In this document: in pieces, positions 34,325-41,388 of the stretch | Position numbering within the stretch: the first letter of the stretch is position 1 | How the letters are laid out: each line of letters opens with the position of its first letter | From: GCA-2683135 sp964507445 | Lineage (GTDB): Bacteria > Planctomycetota > GCA-002687715 | Assembly: GCA_964507445.1 (NCBI GenBank) | Contig: CAZDQF010000015.1 | Span: forward strand, 1-64,000 | DNA length: 64,000 nt | Reading direction: 5' to 3' | Notes under the pieces: model-generated | What the model saw: the letters and a program-made list of their open reading frames with translations, nothing else | What the model was told of the DNA's origin: nothing | Database searches by the model: none | Translations under genes and position numbers: made by a program

Positions 34325-34960
34325 CTCGCCGATGGCGGTGCCCGGCGGCCGGGCGACCCGCTCCCAACGTGGCCTGAGCAGGTCCGCCATCGCTTCCGTC
34401 ACGTCGCTCAGGACCCCGGGGTGGGTGATCGCCCGCCCGGCGATCCAGTCGTCGCGGCGTTGCAGGTCGTCCGTGAGGTCTTCGTGCCGGATGATCCGGG
34501 TGGGGACCCCATCGAGGGAACTGAGGTCGGGATCGGGGTCAGGGGCCACGATCACGGCTGCGAGGGGTTCGCAGCTCTCGCGCAGGGAGGCCATCCGTCG
34601 GGCCGCCTGCAGCCAGCCCTGGGCGCCGAGGATGATCATCCCGATCCGCTGTTTGGACACCTGGGGGTGGCGGCATGCATGTCCCCAGGCGGCCGTGATG
34701 GAGGGGCCGAAGCCGCTCCCCTCCAGTGGTTTGCAGCGGAACAGGGCGAGTTTCCGGAAGACGGCGGCGTGGGCGAGTTCCAGGAATGGCCGGACCCGCG
34801 GGCGAGATGGCAGCGCCCCGGACAGGTCGCGGTCGGGACGATCCGGAAGGACCACGGCGAGGGGGAAAGGCGGGGTGTGCCCGCGTGGGAACTCCCAACG
34901 GCCTTCGAAGGACCGCTCCCCGATGGGGACCCTGGTCTGTTCCATCACGCTCACGCCCAT
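34310..34960 (-). CDS. Unknown protein, alpha/beta hydrolase-like
   Basis: A 216-residue protein, ATG at 34960 (an alternative is at 34945). The central text PFPLAVVLPDRPDRD, SAWGHACRHP-like and MIILGAQGWLQAARRM suggest an alpha/beta-hydrolase or Rossmann fold, with GAQG where the nucleophile elbow G-x-S-x-G would stand, so no catalytic serine. No family recognised. Confidence 0.6.
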   Translation of the reverse strand: MGVSVMEQTRVPIGERSFEGRWEFPRGHTPPFPLAVVLPDRPDRDLSGALPSRPRVRPFLELAHAAVFRKLALFRCKPLEGSGFGPSITAAWGHACRHPQVSKQRIGMIILGAQGWLQAARRMASLRESCEPLAAVIVAPDPDPDLSSLDGVPTRIIRHEDLTDDLQRRDDWIAGRAITHPGVLSDVTEAMADLLRPRWERVARPPGTAIGESMEV

Positions 34961-35080
34961 GGTGCGAATTACTGTAACATATAGTTTGGGCACGGTTTGC
35001 GATCGAAATATCCGTGCTGCGGAAAACCCGACCGCGGGTCCGGGAATCATGCAATCCGGACCCATCGGGAGGCATCCTTG
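34961..35080. promoter_or_regulatory. AT-rich divergent promoter island
   Basis: Between the divergent genes at 34960 and 35081 a short AT-rich patch (TGTAACATATAGTTTG near 34973-34988) stands out. TATAGT could be a -10 for the plus gene and the opposite strand TATATG for the minus gene. No clear -35. Confidence 0.35.
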
Positions 35081-36613
35081 ATGGTGCTGACGAAGTCCCA
35101 CCGGCTTCTTCTCGTGCCCTGCGAGACCTTCATGTTCCGCATCCTCATACTGCTGATCCTGGTCGCGCCCTTGTCGAAGGGGCAGTTCGACGACCGCCTG
35201 TGGTTGATCCAGGCTGGCGGGGCCGGTCCCGGAGCGGTCTTCGAGTGCAGTCGGGGCGGGGTGTTGTTGAACACCTACCCGGGGCCGACCCTGGGCAGCG
35301 GCGGTGTCTGCAAGGATCTGCTCCTGGGAAAGGTCTGGGTGTGTGACGACGGCTACTGGAACGGAATCGGTGTGCCGAGCGGTGCCATCCGGGCCTATGG
35401 CGCGGGATCAGGCCTGACGGGGACCCTGCCGGTCCCCGGTGCCCGCGGCATCGTCCAGACCAGCGGCGGTGATCTCGCCATCCTGATCAACCCGCATCCG
35501 TTGCAGCAGAGCGCGGTGCAGGTCCTCTCCCTGGCAGGCGCGACCCTCCAGCCTCCCATCCCCGTGGGGATCAACGCCGTGGAGCTGCGCGCGGGACCGG
35601 AGGGTGTCCTCTGGACCGCGGACCGAGGGTCCGGGACCATCTCACGCATCGTCAACGGCAGCGTCCAGGCGATCACCCCGGTCACCAGTTCCGCGGTCAT
35701 CGATCAGCTGGTCATGCTACCGGCCGGCTACCTTCTGGTGAGCTTCGCGGGGCAATCCGTGGCGGCGCTGCTGGGTCCGACGGGGACCACGGAGGTCACC
35801 CTGGTGCTCCCGGAGCCCGCCATTCGCATGGCCGCAGATTGCGACGCCTCGGCGGTCATGATCGGGCAGAGCGGGCAGGCCTATCGCTTCCACGCCTTGA
35901 CCGGGACCTTGACTGACCAGTTCCCGGTGTTCGGTTCGGTCTTCGGACAGCTCATTCCGGATCAGGGAGGTCACGTCTGGGTGGAGGACATCGCCTCCCA
36001 GACCGTCACCTGCTACGGCTTCGGCGGTGTCCTGGTGTCCTCCATCACCATGCCCTACGCGACCAATACGCGGGGCGACCCCCTGGGTCTCGAGTGGTCC
36101 AGCAAGGCCTTGCCGGGCTCCGATGTGGATGGGGATGGGGTCGCCACCTCCGTGGAAGTGGAACGTGGGTCCGATGCGCTGGATGGATCGGATGTTCCTC
36201 CGTCCCTCTACGAGGTTGGGGGTCTGGGAGGCGTGATCCCGTTGGCGATCTCGGCGCCCGGTCGTGGCGGAGACATGTTCGTGCTCCTCGCGAGCCTCAG
36301 CGGTACGAACCCCCAGGCGCTGGGCGCTGACGGGTTCTCAGCTCCCTATTTCAGGCTCTCCGTGTTCTCGGACGGGCTCGCCAGCTTCATGTTCGCCAAT
36401 CAGTCGGTGCAGCAGTACCTGGTGAACATGCCTCTCGGCGTACTGGATGCACAGGGAGTGGCGGTCTCCGCCTTCGACCTGAGCCCCTTCGCGGCCCTGC
36501 CTCCCGGACTCGTCCGCATCTACTGCTGTGCCGGCATCTTCGGCCCCAGCGGGTTGATCGAGCGGACGACGAACCCGGTCTGCTTCGACAACCTGGGCAA
36601 CCCCTGTCCCTGA
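35081..36613 (+). CDS. Secreted beta-propeller-like protein with Ca-binding motif
   Basis: A 510-residue exported protein. GGGAGG is 8 bases before the ATG at 35081; a shorter start at 35132 would give a more ordinary signal peptide (LILLILVAPLSKGQ). Residues about 60-360 look like NHL/Vgb-type propeller blades (GPEGVLWTADRGSGTISRI, IPDQGGHVWVEDI). DVDGDGVATSVEVERGSD near 385 is a thrombospondin-3/dockerin-like Ca loop. The C-terminal about 130 residues resemble the beta-sandwich tails of other secreted proteins here (SAFDLSPFAALPPGLVRIY). Followed by an intrinsic terminator. Confidence 0.82.
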   Translation: MVLTKSHRLLLVPCETFMFRILILLILVAPLSKGQFDDRLWLIQAGGAGPGAVFECSRGGVLLNTYPGPTLGSGGVCKDLLLGKVWVCDDGYWNGIGVPSGAIRAYGAGSGLTGTLPVPGARGIVQTSGGDLAILINPHPLQQSAVQVLSLAGATLQPPIPVGINAVELRAGPEGVLWTADRGSGTISRIVNGSVQAITPVTSSAVIDQLVMLPAGYLLVSFAGQSVAALLGPTGTTEVTLVLPEPAIRMAADCDASAVMIGQSGQAYRFHALTGTLTDQFPVFGSVFGQLIPDQGGHVWVEDIASQTVTCYGFGGVLVSSITMPYATNTRGDPLGLEWSSKALPGSDVDGDGVATSVEVERGSDALDGSDVPPSLYEVGGLGGVIPLAISAPGRGGDMFVLLASLSGTNPQALGADGFSAPYFRLSVFSDGLASFMFANQSVQQYLVNMPLGVLDAQGVAVSAFDLSPFAALPPGLVRIYCCAGIFGPSGLIERTTNPVCFDNLGNPCP

Positions 36614-36799
36614 TCCTGTCGACCAGGTCAGGAAATTCGCGCAAGACCGGCGCACGGTGCGATCCCTCCCTGTGAAAGGTCCCGGCCATGGTGGTCGGGA
36701 CGCTGCGGGCAGGGCGAGATGGGATCGATTCTTCGGTCCCATCTCGTTCTTTATGGGCAGTTCAAGGCGCATCCCCCTGGGCGCCCACAATTCCTCGCC
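36614..36799 (+). other. Intergenic segment after 35081, no gene seen
   Basis: This holds the terminator of the 35081 gene (36715-36752), plus smaller dyads (GTCCCG/CGGGAC near 36679). After it, 36753-36799 includes a GGCGC/GCGCC dyad. No coding frame supported. A promoter for the RNA element downstream should lie here, but I could not identify it. Confidence 0.4.
36715..36752 (+). terminator. Intrinsic terminator after 35081 gene
   Basis: CGAGATGGGA (36715-36724) and TCCCATCTCG (36737-36746), a perfect 10-bp stem with a 12-base loop, then TTCTTTAT. It separates the 35081 transcript from the structured element. Confidence 0.85.
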
Positions 36800-36996
36800 A
36801 CCTGGGTTTTTTCAGAGATTGGCGTCAAGGGAGCTTTGCCAGCAAGCCGAAAGGTTACCCGGACAGGAGAAGAGAGCCGGTCGGAGGGGGCTTTGGGGCC
36901 CGTGGGACCTCTGATCGGTTGGAGGCCCTTTGGGGCCTCTGGGGGAAGGGATACTCCAACGCAACGCTTCACTTGACTCCATCGGAGTCCCGTTTC
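36800..36996 (+). ncRNA. Structured RNA element before ggt (leader or sRNA)
   Basis: About 200 bases of dense secondary structure. Seen: a GCC-GAAA-GGT hairpin with GNRA tetraloop near 36846-36856; a 12-bp helix GCCGGTCGGAGG (36876-36887) with CCTCTGATCGGT (36908-36919) capped by GGGC/GCCC; GAGGCCC (36922-36928) with GGGCCTC (36933-36939); GTTGG near 36918 with CCAAC near 36955; and GACTCC-ATC-GGAGTC (36975-36989). The intrinsic terminator at 36997 follows. The next gene starts 25 bases after it, leaving no room for another promoter. It fits a riboswitch or attenuator leader, or a stand-alone small RNA. I could not assign it to a known class. Confidence 0.5.
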
Positions 36997-37033
36997 AAGA
37001 GGGGAGCCCTATCAGGGCTCCCCTCTTCTTTTC
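36997..37033 (+). terminator. Strong intrinsic terminator directly before ggt
   Basis: AAGAGGGGAGCCCT (36997-37010) and AGGGCTCCCCTCTT (37014-37027) make a perfect 14-bp stem with an ATC loop, then CTTTTC. It lies only 25-30 bases before the ggt ATG, which suggests attenuation control unless ggt uses a promoter inside that gap. Confidence 0.88.
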
Positions 37034-37055
37034 TTCCGGGCTTAGACTTGGCCCC

Positions 37056-38744
37056 ATGAAGCACCTCCCGCTCGTCGCCGCCGTCCTGCTCCTGACCTCC
37101 CTGCTGACCGACGCCGCTGGGCAGGTCGCCGCCCGACCGGTTACCGGTCGCAACGGGGCCGTGGCGTCCCCGGAGCCGGAGGCGGCTGCCGTGGGAATCC
37201 AGGTGATGAAGGCCGGCGGGAATGCGGTCGACGCCGCCGTGGCCATGGGCTTCGCCCTGGCCGTGACCCTGCCCACGGCGGGGAACCTGGGGGGAGGCGG
37301 CTTCATGGTGATCAACCTGCCCGACGGGCGGGAGGTGGCGATCGACTACCGCGAGATGGCGCCCGCGGCGGCCACCCGCGACATGTACCTGGACGAGGAC
37401 GGCAAGGCCGTGGCTGCGCGATCCCGTGTCGGTCATCTGGCGGCCGGCGTCCCCGGGAGCGTCGCCGGGCTCTGTCATGTCCAGCGGCGCTACGGCAAGT
37501 TGCCGCTGGCGAAGGTCATGGCCCCGGCGATCCGACTGGCCCGGGATGGCTTCGTCGTCTCGCGCTGGCTGGAGGGTTCCCTGCGGGGAGCGAGGAGGAA
37601 GCTGGCTCGGTTCGAGGAGAGCAAGCGTGTCTACCTCAAGGGTGGCGCGCTGTGGCGGGCGGGAGATCTGATCAAGCAGCCGGACCTGGCCGTGACCCTG
37701 GAGCGTGTGGCCAAGCTGGGTCCCGACGGGTTCTACAAGGGGCCCACGGCCGACCTCATCGTGGCGGAGATGAAGCGCGGCGCGGGCCTCATCTCCCACG
37801 ATGACCTGGTCGGCTATGAGGTGAAGGAGCGGGAGCCGGTGCGCGGCCAGTACCGCGGTTTCCAGGTGATCAGCATGCCGCCTCCTTCCTCGGGCGGCAC
37901 GGCTCTGGTCCAGATGCTCAACCTCCTCGAGGACTATCCCATCGGGGAGTGGGGCCCCGGGTCCGAGCGCACGGTTCACTTCACGGTGGAGTCCATGCGT
38001 CTGGCTTTCCACGATCGTGCTGTGTACATGGGAGACCCGGACTACACGCGGGTGCCCCATGAGGCCATGGCTTCCAAGACGTACGCCAAGCGCCTGCGCG
38101 AGCGGATCACCGAGAAGGCGACCCCGTCCAAGGGCATGCCTCCGCAGGATCCGGAGAGTGAACAGACCACCCACTACAGCACCATGGACGCCTCAGGCTG
38201 CGCCGTGGCGTGCACGACCACCTTGAACGGGGGATACGGTTGCGGGGTCACGGTCAAGGGGGCGGGGTTCCTGCTCAACAACGAGATGGATGACTTCGCC
38301 GCGGCCCCTGGAGTCCCCAACATGTACGGGCTCATCCAGGGGGAGGCCAACGCCGTCGGGCCGAAGCGCCGGCCGCTCTCGTCCATGACGCCGACGCTGC
38401 TCAAGAAGGACGGCCGTGTGGTCATGGTCATCGGAACCCCGGGTGGTCCGACCATCATCAATACGGTGCTGCAATGCGTCATGAACTTCGTAGATCACGG
38501 TATGAACATCGCCCAGTCCATCGCGGCGCCGCGTATCCACCACCAGTGGCTGCCCGATCGGCTGTTGTATGAGCCCTTCGGCATCAACCCGGATGTGCGG
38601 GCCGGGCTGATCAAGCGCGGGCACGTCCTGAAGGCTCGGTCCAGCTGGATGGGGGACGCCCACGGGATCTCCCGCCTCGCACCGGATGGCCCCATGTCCG
38701 CCGCGTCTGACCCCCGTCACGGGGGGCGCGCCGCGGCCTGGTGA
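37056..38744 (+). CDS. ggt: Gamma-glutamyltranspeptidase
   Basis: A 562-residue periplasmic enzyme; signal peptide MKHLPLVAAVLLLTSLLT. The precursor autocleaves before the catalytic Thr371 in EQTTHYSTMD. Other GGT signatures: GGNAVDAAVAMGFAL, LGGGGFMVI, GVPGSVAGL, TLNGGYGCGVTVKGAG, LLNNEMDDF, PLSSMTPTLL and GTPGGPTIINTVLQ. It hydrolyses glutathione and gamma-glutamyl amides or transfers the group to peptides. The start at 37056 gives the signal; it is preceded by the terminator and structured leader. Confidence 0.97.
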   Translation: MKHLPLVAAVLLLTSLLTDAAGQVAARPVTGRNGAVASPEPEAAAVGIQVMKAGGNAVDAAVAMGFALAVTLPTAGNLGGGGFMVINLPDGREVAIDYREMAPAAATRDMYLDEDGKAVAARSRVGHLAAGVPGSVAGLCHVQRRYGKLPLAKVMAPAIRLARDGFVVSRWLEGSLRGARRKLARFEESKRVYLKGGALWRAGDLIKQPDLAVTLERVAKLGPDGFYKGPTADLIVAEMKRGAGLISHDDLVGYEVKEREPVRGQYRGFQVISMPPPSSGGTALVQMLNLLEDYPIGEWGPGSERTVHFTVESMRLAFHDRAVYMGDPDYTRVPHEAMASKTYAKRLRERITEKATPSKGMPPQDPESEQTTHYSTMDASGCAVACTTTLNGGYGCGVTVKGAGFLLNNEMDDFAAAPGVPNMYGLIQGEANAVGPKRRPLSSMTPTLLKKDGRVVMVIGTPGGPTIINTVLQCVMNFVDHGMNIAQSIAAPRIHHQWLPDRLLYEPFGINPDVRAGLIKRGHVLKARSSWMGDAHGISRLAPDGPMSAASDPRHGGRAAAW

Positions 38745-38780
38745 TCAGGGGCGGGTTTGCGGCGCGGAACATCGGATGAC

Positions 38781-39524
38781 ATGACGCTGCTGGGCTCGCG
38801 CCCCCTCCTCGTTGTCGGGTTGCTGCTCGTGTCCGCTTCCTGCGCCAGCGACCAGGGCAGACCACCCATCCCTCCAGGGGCCGACCCCCTCCGTTGGGAG
38901 CCGGCGATCCGGCGATTCGAAGCCGGGGATCGGGAGGCTCCGCCGCCCCGTGATGGGGTGGTCTTCGTCGGGAGTTCGAGCATCAGGCTCTGGAAGACGT
39001 TGCACGCGGACATGGCTCCGCTGCCGACCGTCAACCGGGGCTTCGGCGGCTCGCGGTTGTTCGACGTCATCTACTACTGTGACCAGCTGGTCTCCGCCCA
39101 CACCCCGCGGTTGGTGGTGGTGTTCTGCGGCACCAACGACATCGCCGGAGACCGTCCCAGGTCGGCGGAGGAGGTGAGGGACCTGGTCGCGCAGCTCGTC
39201 ACCAGGTTGCGCGAGCGCCAGCCGCGCCTGACCATCTGCTACATCGCCATCACCCCGACCCTGGCCAGGAGGCGTCACATCCCGACGGTGAGGGCCGCCA
39301 ACCGCCTCATCGAGGAGTCCTGCGAGGGCGATCCGCGTCTGGTGTACATCGACACCGCCAGCGCCCTCATGGATGAGGACGGGATGCCCGATCCAAAGTG
39401 GTTCGTGGCTGATCGGCTGCACCTCAACGAGGCCGGGTACGCGGTCTGGTCCAGCAGGATCAAGCCGGTGGTGTCGGAGTTGTTTCATGGGCGGCGGCCG
39501 CTCCATCGGGGCACCCCGCGGTGA
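38781..39524 (+). CDS. SGNH/GDSL hydrolase lipoprotein
   Basis: A 247-residue lipoprotein (LVSASCAS lipobox). SGNH motifs: FVGSSSIRLW (block I with Ser), NRGFGGSRL (block II Gly), FCGTNDIAGD (block III Asn) and DRLHLNEAGY (block V Asp/His). Acts as an esterase or acetylhydrolase in the cell envelope; the natural substrate is unknown. Its stop overlaps the next start (GTGA), so the kinase is coupled to it. Confidence 0.92.
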   Translation: MTLLGSRPLLVVGLLLVSASCASDQGRPPIPPGADPLRWEPAIRRFEAGDREAPPPRDGVVFVGSSSIRLWKTLHADMAPLPTVNRGFGGSRLFDVIYYCDQLVSAHTPRLVVVFCGTNDIAGDRPRSAEEVRDLVAQLVTRLRERQPRLTICYIAITPTLARRRHIPTVRAANRLIEESCEGDPRLVYIDTASALMDEDGMPDPKWFVADRLHLNEAGYAVWSSRIKPVVSELFHGRRPLHRGTPR

Positions 39525-40762
39525 TCCGGATCTCCTTCAGGAGCGACGGCGACGATGTCCACCGCACCTTCAGAGGGCACGCGGTGGTCGTCGGTCGCAG
39601 CAAGAAGTGCGACCTCTCCCTGCCCGACTGCAAGGGGCTGTCGCGGTTTCATTGCCGGCTGTCAGGAGAGGACGGGGAGTGCGTGTTGGAGGACCTGGGC
39701 TCGCGCAACGGCACGCTGCTCAACCAGCAGCCGGTGTCCGGCAAGGAGCGCGTCACCGAGGGAGATGAGATCAAGGCGGGGGAGGTGACCCTCAGGGTGG
39801 AGGCGATCCGCGACGCCGAGCCGACGGAGGAGCTGGTCAACCCATGCCTCCATTGCGGGCACCTCTTCGCTCCCCGGCTGGACCGGTGTCCTCGCTGCGG
39901 GACCGAGGTGCGGCGTCGGGGGAAGAGCCGCACCATCGGGGCGCTGGTGTTCAGCGGGTACCGCCTGGTGCGGAAGATCGGGTCCGGCGGGATGGGGATC
40001 GTCTTCGAGGCACGAGACGTGGAGAACGACCGCGACGTGGCCATCAAGGTGCTGCGTCCCCACCTCGCCCGCAACGCCACCTATCTGGTGCGCTTCATCG
40101 AAGAGATGCGGGTGCTCACGTCGCTCAGGCACGACAGCATCGTTCAGGTCTACGGCCGCGGCAGCGAAGAGGATCTCCACTACATCGTCATGGAGCTGGT
40201 CCGCGGTGAGTCCGTGCGGGAGCGCATGCGTCAACCCGGCGGGCTCCCGTGGGAGGACGCCGTGCGCATCGTCTGGGAGGCGGCCAGGGCCCTCAACGTG
40301 GCGCATCAGCAGGCGGGCGTGGTGCACGGAGACGTCAAGCCCGGGAACTTCCTCATGACCGAAGGGCGGCTCAAGCTGTGCGACTTCGGCCTCGCCCAGG
40401 TGGACCTGAAGCGTCGGCCCTCCCGGGATCAGGCGGTGGAGACGGAGCGGCGGGGCACGGCAGCCTACGCCGCCCCGGAGCGGTTCACGGGCGACGGGAT
40501 CTCGACGGTCCACAGCGACATGTACAGCCTGGGGGTGAGCCTCTACCAGATGACGACCGGACAGCTCCCGTTCCGGGGGATGTCCGTCGCCGCCCTGCGC
40601 GCGGGCCACGCCCGGGCGCCGGTCCCGGACCTGGCGGCGACGGGAGCGAAGATCAACCCGGCGGTGCAGCTGCTGGTGGAGCGGCTCATGGCCAAGGCCC
40701 CTGCCGGGCGCTACGGAGATTACCCGGGGTTGCTCGAGGATCTGTCTCTCCTCGTGACTTGA
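39521..40762 (+). CDS. FHA - zinc-ribbon - Ser/Thr kinase
   Basis: A 413-residue protein, GTG start at 39521. Residues 1-95 are an FHA domain: GRSKKCDL (G25R), SRFHC (41-45), NGT (63-65). Residues 109-126 hold a CLHC/CPRC zinc ribbon (C109, C112, C123, C126). Kinase domain from about 146: KIGSGGMGIVFEARD, VAIKVLR, catalytic VVHGDVKPGN (Gly before Asp, so non-RD), LCDFGLAQ, GTAAYAAPERF. No TM. FHA binds phospho-Thr, so it may read another kinase's output. Confidence 0.95.
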   Translation: MIRISFRSDGDDVHRTFRGHAVVVGRSKKCDLSLPDCKGLSRFHCRLSGEDGECVLEDLGSRNGTLLNQQPVSGKERVTEGDEIKAGEVTLRVEAIRDAEPTEELVNPCLHCGHLFAPRLDRCPRCGTEVRRRGKSRTIGALVFSGYRLVRKIGSGGMGIVFEARDVENDRDVAIKVLRPHLARNATYLVRFIEEMRVLTSLRHDSIVQVYGRGSEEDLHYIVMELVRGESVRERMRQPGGLPWEDAVRIVWEAARALNVAHQQAGVVHGDVKPGNFLMTEGRLKLCDFGLAQVDLKRRPSRDQAVETERRGTAAYAAPERFTGDGISTVHSDMYSLGVSLYQMTTGQLPFRGMSVAALRAGHARAPVPDLAATGAKINPAVQLLVERLMAKAPAGRYGDYPGLLEDLSLLVT

Positions 40763-40791
40763 CCCTGTCCGTCCGCTTAGGATGTCCGAGC

Positions 40792-41388
40792 ATGGATAGG
40801 GACCGCATCACCGAAGACCTGCGTCTGGCCCGCGCCGGCGATCGAGGCGCCCTGGATCGGTTGCTGGAGGCCGTGCAGGACCGCGTCCGAGGCATCGCGG
40901 AAGGGCGCCTCGGTCCCGGACTGAGGGCTCGCATCCGCACCTCGGATGTCCTCCAGAGCACCTACCTGGACGTGGTGAAGGGCGTGGCGACCTTCGAGGG
41001 CGAGGACGAGTCCGAGTTCGTGGCCTGGGTGGCCCGGATCATGGAGAACAACATCCGTGACAAGGGCAAGTTCTTCCAGGCGAGGAAGCGCCGCGATCCC
41101 GCGGGGGGACCCCTCCCCATCGATGAAGCCGCCGGCGCCGAGTTCGACGGCCCGACCCCGAGCGTGGACGCGGTGCGAGCGGAGGACCTGGTGCTTGTCT
41201 CGCGAGCTCTCGAGGAGCTGGCAGAGGACCACCGGCGGGTCATCGTCATGCGCATGATCGAAGGTCGCAGCCACCAGGAGATCGCGGAGGAGATGAACAG
41301 GAGCGAGTCCGCGGCGCGCATGCTGTTGTCCCGCGCTCGGGCGGCGTTGGCCCTCAAGCTCGAAGGACTGCGTCGAGCGAACGACTGA
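40792..41388 (+). CDS. ECF sigma factor (ECF-STK type)
   Basis: A 198-residue ECF sigma factor: region 2 GDRGALDRLLEAVQDRVRG, RTSDVLQSTYLDVVKGV, EFVAWVARIMENNIRDKGK; region 4 LEELAEDHRRVIVMRMIEG, SHQEIAEEMNRSESAARMLL. It belongs to the planctomycete ECF groups genetically linked to Ser/Thr kinases. The 41388 kinase gene starts in its stop (TGATG). The sigma factor is probably activated by that kinase. Upstream FHA kinase ends 29 bases before. Confidence 0.96.
   Translation: MDRDRITEDLRLARAGDRGALDRLLEAVQDRVRGIAEGRLGPGLRARIRTSDVLQSTYLDVVKGVATFEGEDESEFVAWVARIMENNIRDKGKFFQARKRRDPAGGPLPIDEAAGAEFDGPTPSVDAVRAEDLVLVSRALEELAEDHRRVIVMRMIEGRSHQEIAEEMNRSESAARMLLSRARAALALKLEGLRRAND

Noticed and set aside
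36750..37030. tmRNA, RNase P RNA, SRP RNA or 6S RNA
   Set aside because: No ACCA end, no conserved RNase P or SRP motifs, and several hairpins instead of a single long rod.
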